A stretch of DNA of 64,000 nt from Rhizobium sp. 18065 (GTDB lineage: Bacteria; Pseudomonadota; Alphaproteobacteria; Rhizobiales; Rhizobiaceae). Numbering within the stretch: the stretch's first letter is position 1; each line of letters starts with the position of its first letter. The stretch lies in NCBI RefSeq assembly GCF_902706095.1, contig NZ_CACSJP010000003.1, positions 372,001 through 436,000 of the forward strand, given 5' to 3'. This document shows, in pieces, positions 42,543 through 49,986 of this stretch. Made by a program: the position numbers and the translations under genes. The notes under the pieces are model-generated. The model was not told the origin of the DNA, did no database searches, and saw only the letters and a program-made list of their open reading frames with translations.

Positions 42543-43921
42543 GCGGCGTATGTCCGATAGGGCACGGCAGAGGGCGGGCGCACGAAACGGCCGCGGCCCG
42601 GCTGGCCGGTGACGGTCGTTCCATCATAGACGAGTTCGCCGCGATTGTAGGTGGCGGCGACCCGATAGGGCAGGCTCATCCCGTCATACGGTGACCAGCC
42701 GGCAACATTGTTGCCGGTCTTGGAGGCGTCATAGACGAAGGCTTCGGGTGTCAGCACGGCGATATCTGCATCGCGGCCGATTGCAAGCGCCCCTTTTTGA
42801 TGATCGATGCGGAAGTGCCGCGCCGGGTTTTCCGCCATCAGCCTTGCACCCCAGGTCAAGGGCACGCCGCGCTGGAGCGCGCCTTTGACGAAGAGCGGGA
42901 TCATCATCTCGAGCCCCGGCAGCCCGGAGGCATTGTCCAGCATGTCTGGCTTGCTCTTGCGGTCGAGTGACCAACTGACATGATCGGTGGCTAGGAGTGT
43001 CACATTGCCTGCGGTCAGCTGGCGCCAGAGCGCCTCGACCTCCGCACGCGGCCGGATCGGCGGATTGCATTTCGACCGTCCACCCAGGCGCTTCGCGTCG
43101 ACTTCTTCATCCAGTGTCAGATAGTGGATCAGGCACTCGACCGTGGCCTGATGCCCCTGTGCCCGGTAACCGGCGGCGATCTCGTAACCGCGCGCCAGTG
43201 AGCAATGCACGACATGGGCAGGGCAACCGGTCTGGGCGCCGGTCTCATAGATCTCCAGCATTGCCAGAAGTTCGGTCAGCGGCGGGCGCGACAGGCCATG
43301 GGCGGTGTAGTCGGTGATGCCGGCTGCTTTCACCTGATCCACGGCGAAGCGGACATATTCTTCGTTTTCATTGTGCACGCCGGCCGTCAGCCCGGTCTTG
43401 GCGACTTCGGCAAAGCACTCGGCAAGGAGCGGCGTAATGATGCGCGGGAAGCGCTTGGCATCGGTTCCGAATGTCGAGAACTTGAAGGCCGCGACGCCGG
43501 CTTCCGCCTGCTCTGCGATGCGGGACGCGCCTTCCTCAGGATTGACAGTCCCATAGAGCGCAAAGTCGATACGGGCCTGGGTACTGGCATGGGCGACTTT
43601 TTCCGCAACGGCCTGAGCGGAACAGACAAGGTGTCCCTCATCATAGGGCATATCGACAATCGTCGTGATACCACCGGCCGCGGCCGAGCGTGTCGACCAG
43701 ATGAAATCCTCCTGCCCCTTCTGCGACAGTGAATGTACCTGGGCATCGATCGCACCGGGAAAGATCAGGGCGTCCGGCAGGATGTGGCGGTCGCGGGCCG
43801 CTGGCGCTACCCCCTGCCCGACCAGCGCCACAACACCGTCGCGCACCGCAACGAAGCCATTTTGCAAGATACGCTCGGGCAGGACCACTGTGCCCGACAG
43901 CACCAGATCGAAATCCGCCAT
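42539..43921 (-). CDS. Hydantoinase/allantoinase-like amidohydrolase
   Basis: This 460-residue cyclic amidase of the amidohydrolase superfamily has PGAIDAQVHSLSQKGQEDF at about residues 56-74: the usual metal-binding HxH is QxH, a variant that I recall from some dihydroorotase-like enzymes. AAAGGITTIVDMPYDE, HCSLARGYEIAAGYRAQG, VECLIHYLTLDEE and LLATDHVSWSLDRK supply the remaining His and Asp ligands. It should open a hydantoin ring, most plausibly hydantoin-5-propionate, to the N-carbamoyl amino acid that the next enzyme cleaves. It is the first gene of the leftward operon. A 29-bp motif shared with the HAL-like promoter lies upstream. Confidence 0.82.
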   Translation of the reverse strand: MADFDLVLSGTVVLPERILQNGFVAVRDGVVALVGQGVAPAARDRHILPDALIFPGAIDAQVHSLSQKGQEDFIWSTRSAAAGGITTIVDMPYDEGHLVCSAQAVAEKVAHASTQARIDFALYGTVNPEEGASRIAEQAEAGVAAFKFSTFGTDAKRFPRIITPLLAECFAEVAKTGLTAGVHNENEEYVRFAVDQVKAAGITDYTAHGLSRPPLTELLAMLEIYETGAQTGCPAHVVHCSLARGYEIAAGYRAQGHQATVECLIHYLTLDEEVDAKRLGGRSKCNPPIRPRAEVEALWRQLTAGNVTLLATDHVSWSLDRKSKPDMLDNASGLPGLEMMIPLFVKGALQRGVPLTWGARLMAENPARHFRIDHQKGALAIGRDADIAVLTPEAFVYDASKTGNNVAGWSPYDGMSLPYRVAATYNRGELVYDGTTVTGQPGRGRFVRPPSAVPYRTYAA

Positions 43922-43985
43922 CGCATCACTCCGTTGCCGGTTGATCCGGCGTCGGAAAACAGATTAGGCACGCGCGCGGTTTTGT

Positions 43986-44014
43986 GGCATATCCCAATTC
44001 ATGGACAAGTTATG
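43986..44014. promoter_or_regulatory. Cluster-specific regulatory motif, copy 1
   Basis: GGCATATCCCAA-N5-GGACA-N3-TATG lies between the divergent hydantoinase-like and LysR-type genes. The same 29-bp pattern (21 fixed positions) recurs at 46928-46956 before the HAL-like gene, in the same orientation. TCC-N8-GGA gives it partial dyad symmetry. It is probably the binding site of the LysR-type regulator. Confidence 0.7.
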
Positions 44015-44045
44015 CTCTGTCTGCTGACATCGGAAGGGTGAGAGA

Positions 44046-45449
44046 TTGGATATCGCGACGCTGATGACCGTGCATCAGGTTCTGGTCGCCGGTGGTGTGC
44101 GCAAGGCAGCCGCCCTGCTTGAGCGTCCGGTATCCAGTGTTTCGGCAGCACTCGGCCGATTTCAGGCGGCGGTGGCCACGCCCATGTTTGCAACGTCGGG
44201 CAGCCGCAACCTGCTGACGCTGGAAGGCCGCAGGCTCGAGGCTTCGTTGTCGCGCGCCGCAGAACTGTCTCTGGAGATTGCCTGTCTTGGATGTGAACCG
44301 CCTGGGTCAACATCCACCGAGGACGCGCGACCCCTCCGCTCACCCTCGCCCCCACCTTCGGTTGTGCCATCTCTGGTCCGAGCTACGCATCTCTCGATCT
44401 CGCTCGCCACGCTGCAGCGCTTCCTGATGATTGCCCGCGCCGGCAGCATCCGCAGGGCCGCGATGGAAATCGGCATGGGCCAGCCGCAGTTGACGCGCCA
44501 GATGCGGAGACTGGAAACCGAATTGGGCGTCGAAGTGATGAAACGCGGCCAGGCGGGTGTTGTGCTGACCGAAGCCGGGCGCAGCCTGCTGGCTCTGGCT
44601 GAAGACCTCGATCAGGTCTGGAACCGTCTGAATGAAGGATCGGATGATCGGTTTCACCGGCTCGGCGCCACAACGCGCCTTGGTGCGGTCTCGCCACTCG
44701 GATCCGGCAGTCGGGTCGCCCGGATCATCGCGGCCCTGGTCGCTGCCTGGCCGAGGCGACGTGCGCGGGCTCCCCTGTTTGTCACCTCCGCCAGCGCCGA
44801 TGAACTGTTGGCCGGCTTGAATGCCGGCCTCTACGATCTGGTCCTGGTCGATTGTGATCAGATACCGGATGGCCTGACGGCACAGCCCGTCTGGCAATCC
44901 CGGCTGGCGCTTGTCGGGCCAGTGGGCAGTCTCGTCGGCAAGGCACGGGCTGACATTCCGGAAATTTTGATGGCTCATAGGATTGCAGCCCCCTCCTCAC
45001 GCACCGGATTGCGTCAGAAGATCACGCAGTTGCTCACCGAGGAACTGCCACGCCAGCTGCGGGATCGCATGTCCGTGACCGAGATCGACATGATCCCCGT
45101 CATCGCCAATCTCGTCGTCGATCATGGTTATCTGACCGTAATGCCGGTCTCTGCCCTTGCCGGACTGGAGGGTGAGATGGATGCGATCACCCTGCCCGAT
45201 CACTATGACATTCGGCTGACACTGGTGCGTCGCTCCTCCCCTGTCGCTGATGCTGCCATGGCCGTTGCGCTGGATATTCTCAGGGAATTGCCGTTTGAGC
45301 CCGATGGCAAATCGCCGGATCAAAGTGCAAAGAAGCTGTCGAAGACTGGCAGCGGCGCTGCCGCGACGAGCCGTGACAGCGTACCGGTTGCGGCCAGATC
45401 CTCTTCCAGCGCCTCCACCTCCGATGATAAAGGCCGGTCAGAGCGGTAG
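44046..45449 (+). CDS. LysR-type regulator with two N-terminal HTH domains
   Basis: This 467-residue protein is about 160 residues longer than a usual LysR regulator. Residues about 1-75 form a first LysR-like winged helix (LMTVHQVLVAGGVRKAAALLERPVSSVSAALGRFQ). After a Pro/Ser-rich linker (about 85-110), a second canonical one follows at about 119-180 (LQRFLMIARAGSIRRAAMEIGMGQPQLTRQMRRLE in split form). The effector-binding domain covers about 205-430. The probable start is TTG 44046, with GGAAGGGTGAGA ahead; ATG 44064 is the alternative. The low-complexity Ser/Ala tail of about 43 residues is encoded antisense to the end of the HAL-like gene (130-bp overlap). It likely controls the surrounding catabolic genes. 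Confidence 0.82.
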   Translation: MDIATLMTVHQVLVAGGVRKAAALLERPVSSVSAALGRFQAAVATPMFATSGSRNLLTLEGRRLEASLSRAAELSLEIACLGCEPPGSTSTEDARPLRSPSPPPSVVPSLVRATHLSISLATLQRFLMIARAGSIRRAAMEIGMGQPQLTRQMRRLETELGVEVMKRGQAGVVLTEAGRSLLALAEDLDQVWNRLNEGSDDRFHRLGATTRLGAVSPLGSGSRVARIIAALVAAWPRRRARAPLFVTSASADELLAGLNAGLYDLVLVDCDQIPDGLTAQPVWQSRLALVGPVGSLVGKARADIPEILMAHRIAAPSSRTGLRQKITQLLTEELPRQLRDRMSVTEIDMIPVIANLVVDHGYLTVMPVSALAGLEGEMDAITLPDHYDIRLTLVRRSSPVADAAMAVALDILRELPFEPDGKSPDQSAKKLSKTGSGAAATSRDSVPVAARSSSSASTSDDKGRSER

Positions 45450-46897
45450 AAGGCGGAGTGACTGCGGGTGATCTCATGCAGCAAGGCGGCGATACCCTCC
45501 GGCCGATCGCCGAGGATATCCGTGCCCTGCGCTGCAAACAGAGCCTCAAGCGCCGCCATGCGCTTCAAGGCCTCGACCTGCCGCTCGAGCCGCTCGACGA
45601 TCAGCGGTAGGAAAGCCGCTTCGTCTTCGATGCCGTCTGCCACCACCAGAGACTGAGGCGACAGGGCAGAGGTCATCGACAGCACGCGAATATAGAGATC
45701 ACCGACGAGTTTGAGCGCCGGGCCGAAGCCGGTTGCGACCGCGCCGGATGGTACGAGATTGACCGGGAGACCACGTCTGCCACCATTGGCGAGCAGGACG
45801 CAGCGATTGAAGATATTGCGTGCGACGTGGGCGAGAACCAACTGGCCCGCCTGAATGGCAATCGCCACTTCCAACGGCAGCGAACCGCCGGACGTCAGGA
45901 CTTCCCCCTCGACCACGACAGGATTGTCATCGCTGCGGCCGGTGGCATTCAAGACGACAGCACCGATACGCGCGATTTCGGCAACCGCGACACCAAAGAT
46001 CTGTGGCAGCATGCGCAGGCTCAACGGATCCTGCACATGCGATGCGTCCTTCCAGTCCCAATCGCTCGACGTTTTGGTCAGCCACTGGCCGATCTCGGAT
46101 TGCATGGTGCAGCCGACCGTAATCGCTGAGCGCCAGGGTGCGCGGGCCGCGCCAAGCGTTGCCGACGACATCAGCGCGGTCCCCATCAGCACCCGCAGCA
46201 CCTTGGCCGCATCGCGAAGTGCGACGGCGCTGGCTGCGTAACCGACACCATTAACAGAGAGCGAGGCGAGTGCGTCTCGTGGTGCGAGCCTGAGTGGATT
46301 GATGCCGACTTCGGGAAAGACATCCGAGGTCTTGCGGCGCAGGCCTTGGTAATAGACTTCGCCGACGCCGGTCAGGACCGAGCCGATCTGCCCCATCAGA
46401 CCGATATCGGCGCAGCCGATGGATCCTGTCCGACGCACGACCGGGATAACGTCCTTGTTCAGCAAGGCCAGAAACGCCTCGACCAGTTCCGGCGAACATC
46501 CGGCGTAACCGGTCAGCGCGGTGTTGATGCGAATGGCGATTGCCTTGCGCACGGTCGGAATGGGAAATGGTGCGCCGGTGCCGAAATGATGCGCATGCAC
46601 GAGGCCGAGATTGAAGGTGCCGATCTCGTCCTCGCTCCAGTCGGTGTCCTTCATCGCACCGACACCGGTATTGGCGCCGTAGATGGTTTCGCCTCGGGTG
46701 ATGGCGATTTCCACGCCTTCTCGGCCCTTGCGGACCCGCGCCATGCCGGCGGGGCTGAGGCTGACGGAGACGCGACCCGAGCCGATGGCGTCGAGGGTGG
46801 CGAAGGTGAGAGGCTGGGAGTCAAGGACGATGCCGGACACGGGCGGGAATTTCTCCAACTGCTGCGTGGCATGGGACCGATCGGCGCGACGCATCAT
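45320..46897 (-). CDS. HAL-family lyase without MIO triad (ergothionase-like)
   Basis: This is a protein of about 525 residues of the aromatic amino acid lyase superfamily. ETIYGANTGVGAMKD (substrate Tyr loop), TALTGYAG, and the helical core are present. However, the segment that in histidine ammonia-lyase reads GSVGASGDLAPL, whose Ala-Ser-Gly cyclises to the MIO cofactor, here reads GSIGCADIGLMG (Cys162-Ala163-Asp164), one residue shorter and unable to form MIO. Ergothionase, which eliminates trimethylamine from ergothioneine, is described (from memory) as a HAL relative that does not need MIO. The open frame extends to 46939, but a promoter-like motif at 46928-46956 and a TACTAT at 46905-46910 argue for a start at 46897 or later. 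Confidence 0.72.
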   Translation of the reverse strand: MMRRADRSHATQQLEKFPPVSGIVLDSQPLTFATLDAIGSGRVSVSLSPAGMARVRKGREGVEIAITRGETIYGANTGVGAMKDTDWSEDEIGTFNLGLVHAHHFGTGAPFPIPTVRKAIAIRINTALTGYAGCSPELVEAFLALLNKDVIPVVRRTGSIGCADIGLMGQIGSVLTGVGEVYYQGLRRKTSDVFPEVGINPLRLAPRDALASLSVNGVGYAASAVALRDAAKVLRVLMGTALMSSATLGAARAPWRSAITVGCTMQSEIGQWLTKTSSDWDWKDASHVQDPLSLRMLPQIFGVAVAEIARIGAVVLNATGRSDDNPVVVEGEVLTSGGSLPLEVAIAIQAGQLVLAHVARNIFNRCVLLANGGRRGLPVNLVPSGAVATGFGPALKLVGDLYIRVLSMTSALSPQSLVVADGIEDEAAFLPLIVERLERQVEALKRMAALEALFAAQGTDILGDRPEGIAALLHEITRSHSAFYRSDRPLSSEVEALEEDLAATGTLSRLVAAAPLPVFDSFFAL

Positions 46898-46904
46898 GCA
46901 AGAG

Positions 46905-46956
46905 ATAGTACAGGCCCCGATGTGCATGGCATATCCCAAATGCCGGACATTCTATG
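46905..46956 (-). promoter_or_regulatory. Promoter region of the HAL-like gene with motif copy 2
   Basis: Motif GGCATATCCCAA-N5-GGACA-N3-TATG at 46928-46956 matches the copy at 43986-44014. Reading leftward, a TACTAT (reverse complement at 46905-46910) follows, 7 bp before ATG 46897, which would give an almost leaderless mRNA if it is the -10 element. The motif centre lies about 44 bp upstream of that start, a typical activator position. Confidence 0.55.
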
Positions 46957-47019
46957 TGTGAATGCGACGTTTAAAATCCTGGGCATGTCTTCGGGGCAAG
47001 GATTTGTGCGCACCCTCGC

Positions 47020-47424
47020 TCACCTTTCCGGCGTGATCAGTGCCAGCTTCGGGAAATAGCTGCGATAGCGTCCGCTATCGCGGGTCAGGACCGAGAACCC
47101 GCCAACGGCAGCATGCGCTCCGATGAAGAAATCCGGCAGCACGCCCGTGCGTGATCCGCCTGCCTTGCGATAGGCGGTGAAGGCCTTGGCGGCGAGAAAG
47201 AGGGCTGGCTTGGGGATCGGAACATGGATCAGGCCAGCCGCTTCGACAAAGTCGTCCAGCCGTTCGATCTTGGCATAGCGCACGGCAAGTTCGGCATAGA
47301 CCACATCATTGATCAGGAGCGGCCCTTCAAGGGCTGCAGCCTCCAGCCGTTCCACTGACCAAGGTGCCCAGACAGGATCGTCGGTGACCAGATCGAGCAG
47401 AACATTGGTATCGACGAGGATCAC
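47020..47424 (-). CDS. vapC: VapC-type PIN-domain toxin
   Basis: This 134-residue PIN-domain ribonuclease has the first acidic residue in MILVDTNVLLDLV, Glu in NDVVYAELAVRYAKIE, and the third Asp in GVLPDFFIGAHAAVGG. The later TRDSGRYRSYFPKLALITP matches the family C-terminus. It should cleave RNA (often initiator tRNA) unless bound by the antitoxin. Its start overlaps the antitoxin stop by 4 bp, so the two genes are coupled. It is a separate addiction-type module just beside the HAL-like gene. Confidence 0.92.
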   Translation of the reverse strand: MILVDTNVLLDLVTDDPVWAPWSVERLEAAALEGPLLINDVVYAELAVRYAKIERLDDFVEAAGLIHVPIPKPALFLAAKAFTAYRKAGGSRTGVLPDFFIGAHAAVGGFSVLTRDSGRYRSYFPKLALITPER

Positions 47425-47657
47425 CCCCCGTCACCACGTGTCAGGGCCATGATCGCGTCTGTGCTCATGCCTTCACCGGCATGGCCGCGCAAGGATCCGA
47501 AACGGCTTCTCCCGACCTTGCGATCAGCGCGAGTCAATACCACGCTGCCATCTGCGGCGCGGTGAAACTCGACCTCAGTGCCTGGCAGGATGCCGAGCAG
47601 GTCGCGAACTGGCTTGGGGATCGTTACCTGACCCTTGGATGTCACCGTCGTTGACAT
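47421..47657 (-). CDS. vapB: VapB-type AbrB/MazE-fold antitoxin
   Basis: This 78-residue antitoxin has a swapped-hairpin AbrB DNA-binding domain at the N-terminus (TTVTSKGQVTIPKPVRDLLG, then PGTEVEFHRAADGSVVL) and a flexible C-terminal tail that wraps the toxin. It neutralises the VapC-type nuclease encoded with a 4-bp overlap and binds the operon's own operator, visible immediately upstream as inverted GGTAATAC repeats. Confidence 0.92.
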   Translation of the reverse strand: MSTTVTSKGQVTIPKPVRDLLGILPGTEVEFHRAADGSVVLTRADRKVGRSRFGSLRGHAGEGMSTDAIMALTRGDGG

Positions 47658-47658
47658 G

Positions 47659-47696
47659 ATTACCTCGGTAATACCTTCTGAAAATTAAGTATTACC
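47659..47696. promoter_or_regulatory. VapBC operator (GGTAATAC inverted repeats)
   Basis: ATTACC-TC-GGTAAT (47659-47672) forms a dyad. The perfect pair GGTAATAC (47667-47674) and GTATTACC (47689-47696) is spaced by 14 bp. Together they give three half-sites directly ahead of the vapB start, fitting cooperative autorepression. Confidence 0.75.
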
Positions 47697-47728
47697 TCTT
47701 GGCGTTCGATGCAAGCGGCAAGCGCGGC

Positions 47729-48532
47729 CTATTTCTCGGCGCAGATGGCATAGCGGTGTTGGGTTGCCCGCTCCAGCCCCTTCAGGAAGGAGAAGTTCTT
47801 GCGCTGGGCACGGTGGATTGCGCCAAGATCTGTATCGACGGAGATCTTGGCAAAGCCTGCCTGTTTCAGCAGTTCCACAACGGCATCGGCATGGGCGCCA
47901 TCGGAAAAATGGACACGCGAGAGAATGCGATTATGCGTTTCCGCCATATCCGAATTCGGCGCGCCATGTTTGGCATCCTTGGCGAGGCCAATGCGTGCCG
48001 CCCATTGGGTCAAGCGTTTCATCAGCCGGGTCAGGGGCGATACGTTGACGAAGTCGCCATCGACGATGAGCACGCGCCCACCCGTTCTCAGCACACGGTG
48101 CCATTCGCGAAAACAGGCCAGCGGATCGACCAGCGTCCAGACCAGGTGGCGATTGGTGATCACGTCATAGGACTGGTCGGCTTCCATGGTGTTTTCCGCG
48201 TCGCCCATCAGGAAGCGAATCTCTCGGCCACGTTTTGCGGCCTTTGCGCGCGCGCGCTCCAGCATCGGCTCTGCCCAGTCGAGACCGGTAACTTTGAAGC
48301 CGAGATCGTCGAGGATATGGGAGACAACAGCGGTCCCGCAGGCCAGATCCAGCGCCTGTCTCCCCTGCCCATCTCCGAGGTGTTTGGAGAAGAGCGCGTG
48401 CCAGGCAGCCCGTTCATCCTCGGAAAAGATCTCGTGACCCGGCTGGCTGTCGAATGTTTCTGCCCTCAGCGACCAATAGGCTTTGATTTCGTCGCGCAGA
48501 TCGTGATTCGATAGAGTGCTAACAGCTTGCAT
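47729..48532 (-). CDS. Class I SAM-dependent methyltransferase
   Basis: This 267-residue methyltransferase contains the SAM-binding motif ALDLACGTAVVSHILDDLG, acidic loop GLDWAEPMLERARA, motif FLMGDAENTMEADQSYDVI and WHRVLRTGGRVLIVDGDF. The substrate is unknown. I use Met 48532 (GGAAGA eight bases ahead; the frame is open to 48619). It is divergent from a siderophore-type Fe importer across about 115 bp. In rhizobia such pairs are often co-regulated by iron, so a role in metallophore metabolism is possible but not shown. Confidence 0.8.
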   Translation of the reverse strand: MQAVSTLSNHDLRDEIKAYWSLRAETFDSQPGHEIFSEDERAAWHALFSKHLGDGQGRQALDLACGTAVVSHILDDLGFKVTGLDWAEPMLERARAKAAKRGREIRFLMGDAENTMEADQSYDVITNRHLVWTLVDPLACFREWHRVLRTGGRVLIVDGDFVNVSPLTRLMKRLTQWAARIGLAKDAKHGAPNSDMAETHNRILSRVHFSDGAHADAVVELLKQAGFAKISVDTDLGAIHRAQRKNFSFLKGLERATQHRYAICAEK

Positions 48533-48647
48533 TGGCTGGATCTTCCGGAAGTGATCGTGAGGTTGGAACACTTCTAAAAGATAATTGTTGACTGCGAAAG
48601 TCATAAAAACATAAATCACCGCACAATCTCAAACAGGAGACGCGACA

Positions 48648-49787
48648 GTGTTTTATCTCGACAAGGTGGCCTCCGCCGCCGCGATTTCGCTCGTTCTTTT
48701 TTCAACGGCGGCCTACGCAGGCGAGACCGTGAAGATCAAGGATATCACGGGCCGTGAAGTCGAGGTCAAGGTGCCGGTCGAGCGCGTCATCCTCGGCGAA
48801 GGCCGCCAGATCTATTTTACCGCAGCGCTCGATACCGAAAAGCCGTTCGGCCGCGTCGTCGGCTGGCGCGACGATTTCAAGAAGGCCGACCTTGACGGCT
48901 ACAATATCTATCTCAAGAAATTCCCCGAGATGGAAAAGATCCCGACCTTCGGCGGCATGAAGGATGGTACTTTCGATATCGAGCAGGCCGTTGTCCTGAA
49001 GCCCGACGTGATCATCATGAACACGGAAGCAAAGTCTGCCACAGAGGAAAGCGGCTACATCGAAAAGCTGGCTGCAGTCGGCATTCCGCTCGTCTATATC
49101 GACTTCCGCGAAAAGCCGATGGAACACACCGACGATTCCATGCGCATCATCGGCAAGCTGTTCGGCAAGGAAGAACGCGCCGAGGAATTCGTCAAGTTCC
49201 ACGACGAGCAGATTGCCCGTGTCACCGACACGCTGGCCAAGGCTGCCGACCTGAAGAAGCCGGTTGTCTTCATCGAGCGTGCCGGCGGCTACTCCGACGA
49301 TTGCTGCATGTCCTTCGGCAACGAGAACTTCGGCAAGATGGTCGAGCTCGCCGGTGGCGTGAATATGGCCAAGGACTTCATCCCCGGCACCTTCGGCACC
49401 GTCAATCCCGAGCAGATCATCGCATCGAACCCGGACCAGGTCATCGTCACTGGGTCGAACTGGGAACTTTATGTTCCCGGTGGCAAGTGGGTCGGCGTCG
49501 GTCCGGGTGCTGACAAGGCCGTCGCTGCCCAGAAGTTGTCCGATCTGATGGAACGCCCCGGCTTTACCGATGTGAAGGCGGTCAAGGATGGCAACGTCCA
49601 CGCCATTTGGCACCAGTTCTACAACAGCCCTTACCAGTTCGTCGCTGTTCAGCAGATCGCCAAGTGGCTGCATCCGGACCTGTTCAAGGATCTCGATGCG
49701 GATGCGACCTTCAAGGAAATGCATGAGCGTTTCCTGCCGGTCGACTACCAGCCGGGCTATTTTGCTTCATTGAAGGCTGGCCTTTGA
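48648..49787 (+). CDS. Fe-siderophore ABC transporter substrate-binding protein
   Basis: This 379-residue periplasmic binding protein of the FecB/FepB group has a signal peptide (MFYLDKVASAAAISLVLFSTAAYA) and then TVKIKDITGREVEVKVPVERVILG, the usual opening of this fold. GTFDIEQAVVLKPDVIIMN and EQIIASNPDQVIVTG are the conserved mid-strand motifs. It starts at GTG 48648 with CAGGAGA ahead. The permease and ATPase genes follow after a gap holding a strong hairpin. It should deliver a ferric siderophore or other Fe chelate to the FecCD-type permease. Confidence 0.88.
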   Translation: MFYLDKVASAAAISLVLFSTAAYAGETVKIKDITGREVEVKVPVERVILGEGRQIYFTAALDTEKPFGRVVGWRDDFKKADLDGYNIYLKKFPEMEKIPTFGGMKDGTFDIEQAVVLKPDVIIMNTEAKSATEESGYIEKLAAVGIPLVYIDFREKPMEHTDDSMRIIGKLFGKEERAEEFVKFHDEQIARVTDTLAKAADLKKPVVFIERAGGYSDDCCMSFGNENFGKMVELAGGVNMAKDFIPGTFGTVNPEQIIASNPDQVIVTGSNWELYVPGGKWVGVGPGADKAVAAQKLSDLMERPGFTDVKAVKDGNVHAIWHQFYNSPYQFVAVQQIAKWLHPDLFKDLDADATFKEMHERFLPVDYQPGYFASLKAGL

Positions 49788-49795
49788 TGGTTCTT

Positions 49796-49817
49796 GCCGG
49801 CGGGGAAACCCGCCGGC
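49796..49817 (+). other. Intercistronic hairpin in the Fe importer operon
   Basis: GCCGGCGGG-GAAA-CCCGCCGGC is a perfect 9-bp stem closed by a GNRA tetraloop, 8 bp after the binding-protein stop, with no T-run. It probably stabilises the upstream mRNA so that binding protein exceeds permease. The remaining ~170 bp to the permease start hold no recognised gene. Confidence 0.7.
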
Positions 49818-49986
49818 CTCCGTATGGTGGGCGGGTTCTCATGTTGGCCGAAAGAAGCCGGGCAAGTTTTGCCCTTTTGCCGTTTTTGACGGTGCCATCC
49901 TTCGCGGCCCCGCAGGCCCACCAGAGATTCTCGCCGCAGGCTGCCAAGCCCGGCGATTTTGCTTTGCATGAAAAGGAAAACATTGG

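Noticed and set aside
42539..43921. Inactive hydantoinase because the HxH metal motif reads QxH
   Set aside because: A QxH variant occurs, as I recall, in dihydroorotase-like relatives, and the other metal ligands are present, so loss of activity cannot be claimed.
38461..46939. Simple hut (histidine utilisation) operon
   Set aside because: hutI, hutF and hutG are absent, the HAL-like protein lacks the MIO triad, and a DUF917 protein, a hydantoinase and a carbamoylase are present instead.
46900..46939. Start of the HAL-like gene at 46939
   Set aside because: That start lies inside the shared 29-bp regulatory motif, and the extra residues match nothing in the lyase family.
48533..48647. Iron-responsive (Irr/RirA) operator between the methyltransferase and Fe importer genes
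   Set aside because: Only a loose half-match (CTTCTAAAAG) is visible; no full dyad can be supported by eye.
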